Source: Anas platyrhynchos (lineage: Eukaryota; Chordata; Aves; Anseriformes; Anatidae). From it: 64,000 bases of DNA. The stretch covers positions 18,436,501 to 18,500,500 of the forward strand of contig NC_092597.1 of the NCBI RefSeq assembly GCF_047663525.1, written 5' to 3'. Position numbers and translations under genes: made by a program. Positions 58,701 through 64,000 of the stretch are shown here, piece after piece (within the stretch, counting starts at the first letter, position 1; the number at the start of each line of letters is the position of its first letter). The notes below the pieces were generated by a model. That model was not told the origin of the DNA. It saw nothing but the letters and a program-made list of their open reading frames with translations, and did no database searches.

Positions 58701-61700
58701 AAGTGTGGCAGAAAAGCATTGACAGGGAAGGGCTGACCTGAGCAGCTGCTGCAGCTTAAACAAGAGAAGTGATTCTTGAAACCAGCCATTAGCAAGCTGC
58801 AAGTGGAAAATTCCCTCCCAAGTCCTGGCTTTTCAGAAAGGGAGAGGTTAAAAAAACATCTTAAATACTGCAATACAAACGTGCTTAGAGCATGTGTGTA
58901 CCTGAGACAAGGAGCAGCACACATCCCCTGCTGTGCGGTGAAGGACGAAGGTGTGCTGTGTTGTCAAGAATATTGCAGAACCAGCTCCCTAGAAAAGAGT
59001 GGAAAACTTCTACATCAGTCCATCAGCCGGGTAGGCACTGTGCACATTCAGACCCATCACAGCACGTGGTTCGTGGGAAGGGATAAAGGTGTTGGGATGT
59101 ATGTTGGGAGGAGAGCTGTGGGAGAGCAGGTCACTGGACATTAAAGAAGGGACAGTAGGCCTTGAGGTAGAAAGCATCAGTGGGAACAACCCTGGCTCGT
59201 TTCTCTTATGTACACCTGATTCTTTTTTGCTAAAAATCTCAGCTGTGAGTTGTTCTGGAGCTCAGAGTTATCTGGCAGGTTTAATCACAAGGTATGTCAT
59301 GTAGGAGATGCTGAGCTCATGTTTGACTAATGCTGAAAAGGGCAGCTGGGCCCCTGATTTTGGTGATCAGAGTATCAGCTGTGTGGCCTGCAGAACAAAA
59401 TGGCTTGGCTGCTTCCATTTAAGCAGCAGTGAGCTGCAGAGCACAAGGAGAGGAAATACAAGGTCTTAAATGAATCCAATTACTCATGCCATTAATTTAG
59501 ATTTACTTGAGTAGTTAGAGCATGTTAAATAAACAACAATTGATTAGTTAGATCATGTTCATTTGAAATTTAACCATGAGTGGATGGATATTTATCTTAT
59601 AGTGTTTCCCAATAGCTTTCTGTCATGTTTAAAAGGAAGTCATTCAGGCTTTTTGGTCCTAGATTTTCAGTTATTCCCAGGATTATTTTTTTTTCATGCA
59701 AGCCTTTTTCCAAGGTTAAGTGATGGGGCTGTAATGATGGCAGGGGTAGGCAATGCTTTTTTGCTTGCTATGATTGAATTAGTAGCACAAAAAAGAAGGA
59801 ATGAACCCTAAGATTTGCCTCTGGTTCATGTGAAGAATCAGTATGGCTTGAAACCCACACTGGTTGCAGTGGTGTAGCAGCAGGGAGAGGAACACAATCT
59901 TCGTGGACTTTGCAAAGAAAAACTAAGAAAGCTGGTGGAGCAGACGTCCATGCTGAAGCAGCTGAAGAACTCTTTTCACATTGACTACTTCATGTATATG
60001 GGGTGGTATGGGAGGGGAAAAAGAAATCCGTTTTTTTTTTTCTTCTAGAAGCAAGGAAAATTTCCCTTTCTCCCTTTTCCTTTAGATAAATCACCATCTT
60101 CTCTGTAGCTCACATCTCCTCTCTCTTCACAGATAATACAAAGTCAGATGCATCTTTATGCAATATTTTCCCATGACGTGTTCTACCTTAACCTTTTCCC
60201 TGTGTAAAATAAAGCTGGGATTATCTCCAATCTGAATTGGCCTAAGTACACAATCTCTAACCGAAAAAAAAAGTGAGAAATCATTTCTTCTGGGACTTAA
60301 AGTCTTAATCTGAACCCAAGTAAAATGATTATAAAGTAATGTGCTTCTTAACCGCATTACTATCAGACAACATTTCCTGCTCATTAATGTTTCTGAGATT
60401 GCTCCATGGATAAAAATGGAATTTTAAAAATAATTTATTTCCTCTAGTGGAAACAGAGTTAGGAAGTAGGTACATTTAAAAGCAGAATACCCTCTTACAT
60501 TTGGGGGTCTACATAGTATTCTCTCTTGCAGATACATCTTGATTTTTATCATACATCTGTGGATCTGCATTTCTCCTTCCATGAACTCTGCATTTATTTC
60601 CAGTCAGTCTGATTTCTGTGAGCTGTTTTTCTGATGCAAACACTTTGAGAATACAAAGGTAAAGCCCAGTTCTCCCATTCGTGGAATATATGTGTAGAGA
60701 GAGCAGAATATTAAAATAAGCTCTGTGTTGTGAATCGCAGAAGCATTCTGCCCGTGTTTTATAGATAAGTAACAAAGGTTTAGATGGCAAAACTGGTCTG
60801 TTTACTTGCAGATTTTATGCTTCTTTTTATTTGGTGGTCCTCACTGTATATCAACTCAATAGCTTTTACCTGTGTCATTTTCCAAGTCTCTGAGTGCCTG
60901 AGTCAGTCTTTTTCAAGTATGCCCTTGTAGATGAAATATTATCTTCTCCAATGCATTTTTAAATAAATTAAAGTACTTTCAAGTTCCTGCTTGGAGAAAA
61001 AAAATCAAATCTGGCAATTTTGTAATATTTCAGTTGTGTTCGGGTTGTAATTCAAGCAAACAGCTCTATGTGCAGTCTTCTAATTAAAATGAACAGATAT
61101 TATCAGCTTATTAAATTAGCTTCCCATCTGGTAATTTCACTTTTAAAAATAAAATCTATTCTGCTTAGGGGAAAAAAAATGAAACCAGCATAGCAAGTAC
61201 TGAACTCATCTTGATACTGACAATGCAACAGTCTTTCAAGAGATGAGGATGACTTTGCAGTAGGGAAGAAGTCTGCTACTAGAAGGTGAGGACAACTTGG
61301 TGGAGAAGAGGGTGAGAGATTGATCCTGAATACTTTACTTCTCTGGATCAGTTTAAATTGTAGGAGTTTTTCCTCAAGCTTCCAGTATTGTCTTGTCATC
61401 AGTCTGTGAGTCCTACGTGAATGATTCCTGCTCATATTCTAAATAGCATGGGTAAGTTTAGAAACAGATGTATCTTACTGATGTATTATTGCATACGAAC
61501 ATTTGATATTCCAAAAAAGAGAGTTCAGTTGAATAGTCATTTTATTGATGTGAAACCATTCTCACGTCACTCTTGGTTCACCCTTGGTATCTTCTAGCAT
61601 TAGCAGTGGTGCCTATTTGGTATATGAGGTGTAGGTTCAGGTTTTCAAATCTGATCTCAGCTCCATCATCACCCACCATGTCAGGGATGTACCTACCCTC

Positions 61701-62152
61701 CTTGCAAACTGTGACACTGAGTTCCCAGCACTGAGCTCAGCATGTGCTTGCACTTTCTCCTGCCAGGGGCAGCAGCAATAATGTGTGCTCCAGATTAATC
61801 CATGTAATACTCGTCTGTCTCATGTCAGTACTAAGGGATGTGCTGAGAGCCGTCGTGAATACCCAGGGACAAACATCTGCCCTGGAGCACTGCTCCACAG
61901 GGAAGACAGCAGGAGGAATTTCTTGATCTCTGCAGCTCGGAGTTTCCTGACCTTTTCAACTGAAGGATTGCCTAATCCAGAAAAAGAAATATAAAGAAAA
62001 AAAATCCAAATACACTGTGATGCAGTGTAGCTACATGAGTTTTCATTTGTAAAAACCTAAAAGAAGACTGAACTTTGAATGCTCTTGAATTCATTCTTCT
62101 CAATTTTTTGTTTTGCATCCATGGGTGTTCATGTATATAGTTTTAAATCTCC

Positions 62153-62185
62153 TTTTTTTTTTTTTTTTTTCTTTTCTTTCTTCTC
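62153..62185. repeat. T18 and pyrimidine tract
   Basis: T run at 62153-62170 followed by CTTTT units. Confidence 0.9.
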
Positions 62186-62932
62186 ATGTGGAAAATCACT
62201 TCCCAATGCATTAAAGACTCCCCAGGATCAGAGGCCCACAGATAGGAAATACTGCTCTGGCCAACCAAAGTATTAGAGAAGAAGACCTGCTCCACAATCA
62301 TTCATACCCTTTTCCACTGCCAAAGCCTACACAGTGGGGGAGCAGGAGTGGACCAAATAGAGGCCCACAGTCCTGAATGTTTTATGAATCAGAGGAATTT
62401 CTGGGAAAGTAAAATCTAATGGATAGCATCTGTTGTACCTGGCAGCAGTAGCCTAGGATAGATTCAAGTTCTTACTAGCTTATTGCTTATGACTCACAGC
62501 CACCTTCCTGAAGAAGCAGAGTCTGTAGGATCCTTGGGAAAAAGGTCTGGAACCCAGCACTCCGGTTCTGGGCAAGCAGGGTGAGAGAATCCAGGCCAGG
62601 TGACAAGGATAGATCCATCATGTCAACATTTCCAATTTTCTTGGCTCCCCACTGACTGGAGTCAATACACGAAGAGCAAAATTACAAAGGAACAGCTATA
62701 GAGAACCATCTGCTGGAAGAGAAAGTCATATAACTGGAACAATTACTCAGCTGGCTCTATGCACTGCTTTTGGCCAAGGGGCCTCCCAAATGGTCATGTT
62801 CACTTCTGAGAAAGGGGATGCCTCAGCTGAGACTGGGAAGAGCAATGGAGCATGGGGAGCAGGAGCAGCTCAGCCAGGACCACTGCAGCCACAATATTTT
62901 ATACATACAATGTAAGAAATAATGAAACTTCC

Positions 62933-62946
62933 TTTTTTTTTTTTTT
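62933..62946. repeat. T14 homopolymer
   Basis: Uninterrupted T run. Confidence 0.9.
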
Positions 62947-63342
62947 GCTTTCATTGAACACCTCTATCCTAAGTGGAGACAAATAATGACTCTTCCAGGT
63001 CTGAGATGAAGACCTCCTCAGTCTGATATCCACGGGGACCCTGGCTCAGCAGTGACAAGGCAGTAGCATTTCTGCTGGACACCAAAGCAAGAAAGGCAAT
63101 CTCAGCCCTTAATTTATTGTGTTCAGCTGCTTTCCCAACAACACTGCCTCCACAGAAATGGGGAAAAAAAAATCAGAGGAGCATTTCATTAGCATATGAG
63201 GAAAGAAATTCAATACAGATGACATTTGCTTTGCAAAGCAATAAACTAGGTTCAATCTGTTTAACTGTTAGGTACTCTTAGGATTTAGCACAGAACATTT
63301 TCAAAACCCCATTGCAATGTTAAAAAAGGAGAAATGTGAGGT

Positions 63343-63425
63343 GGAGATGAGGAAACTGAAGCACAGAGGTTGTGAGAGACACCTCCGAGGTGGGCAGTGG
63401 CAGAATTGCAAGCTGGGACTATCAG
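63343..63425 (+). mobile_element. MIR-like SINE remnant
   Basis: GAGATGAGGAAACTGAAGCA, CAGAGGTTGTGAGAGAC, GTGGCAGAATTGCAAGCTGG follow the order of the MIR 3' half (GATGAGGAAACTGAGGCACA, GAGGTTAAG, GTGGCAGAGCCGGGATT). Good for a sequence this old. Called by eye. Confidence 0.65.
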
Positions 63426-64000
63426 GCTTTGGGATTTTAGCCTGGGAGTAGGATATGTCTAATGCTTTTTTTGTTGGGTGAGGAGTTGGTATTTGTGGTG
63501 GACAGCATGGTGATTCTTCCAAGACTCAGAACACTACAAATCTGCTTTAAAAAGGCAGCTCTTTTCTTATTTCAAGGGAGTGTGATGGTGTTGAACATGT
63601 CAAGTAAGGCATCCTCGCAAGAGTGCACATCTGCTGAGATGTGACATCCCCAACTCCAGCCTGTGTCAGGAAATAATTTGATTCCTTGTAATTAGATTCA
63701 AAGGGCAGCAGCTCCCATTGCTCTGCGTAGGTCAGTGATCTCCAATAAAAGGCAACTGAGAAACCAGCCAGACCAATTAGCACGTGAGCACCCAATCAAT
63801 TACTGTAAAATGACACAATGTGAAGCAGAATAAAGCCCTGGCCCGTGTTATTTCTGACACAAACAAAGCCTTCCAATAAATATCGGAAAGATATGCAAAA
63901 TACCTGCCTCAAAGATGTTCAAAAACCACAGCTGGCCTTTTCATGAAGGCTTGCAGTTGTGATCTAGCACCGGTTGGTTAAAAGTTCATAGTTTCCATTA
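63426..64000. other. Intergenic DNA to window end
   Basis: No gene or repeat recognised. Open frames at 63301-63795 on both strands have no recognisable protein text. Confidence 0.6.

Larger units (their letters stand above)
48716..63342. other. Intergenic DNA, gene desert part 2
   Basis: No exon, RNA gene or transposon family recognised. It holds A-rich and GA-rich tracts (49261-49289, 49527-49573, 52181-52211), T tracts (53941-53954, 60031-60041, 62153-62185, 62933-62946), an AAAT repeat (55711-55733) and TG-rich stretches around 54145-54278. The longest open frame from an ATG is 53324-53824, 166 codons without recognisable homology. Confidence 0.6.

Noticed and set aside
58776-59144. 122-codon forward frame in the desert
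   Set aside because: No domain, no splice or promoter context; overlapping frames on both strands are similarly open.
1-64000. tRNA genes, CRISPR arrays, bacterial operons, integrated viral genes
   Set aside because: No tRNA A/B-box pair, no regularly spaced direct repeats and no recognisable retroviral or other viral protein text in any frame.

Overview
The window is vertebrate genomic DNA. Its only clearly supported gene is a complete, intact, forward-strand copy of SV2B (synaptic vesicle glycoprotein 2B). All twelve coding exons can be read with GT/AG boundaries and consistent phases from the ATG at 788 to the TGA at 27506-27508, giving 705 codons. Compact introns (about 0.5-11.4 kb), scarce recognisable interspersed repeats, a few old MIR-like SINE remnants, and residues shared with the SV2A/SV2C paralogues but differing from the mammalian SV2B I remember all fit a sauropsid, most likely a bird. 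The species cannot be fixed from the sequence alone. I see no bacterial features: the many short ORFs are chance readings of introns and intergenic DNA.

Layout. 1-411 is probably intronic or upstream DNA ending in a good splice acceptor. 412-787 is a probable 5'UTR segment carrying four short uORFs. 788-27508 is the twelve-exon SV2B coding region. From 27509 to either about 29060 or about 32160 is a probable 3'UTR with alternative poly(A) signals. About 32.2-64 kb is largely gene-free DNA with homopolymer tracts, microsatellites, MIR-like remnants, one CpG-dense patch (about 48355-48715) and one GC-rich exon-like segment (34123-34303).

The protein is a 12-TM member of the major facilitator superfamily found in synaptic vesicles. 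An acidic cytoplasmic N-terminus leads to two six-helix bundles. The large luminal loop between TM7 and TM8 carries three N-glycosylation sequons and pentapeptide-like repeats. The most interesting points are: (1) translation starts 20 residues upstream of the mammalian SV2B start, and the extra segment resembles the extreme N-termini of SV2A and SV2C; (2) exon 11 has a weak donor, followed in intron 11 by an early in-frame stop and clustered AATAAA signals, which could give a truncated isoform; (3) two unexplained GC/CpG-rich islands lie in the otherwise AT-rich downstream desert. I found no novel multi-gene system.
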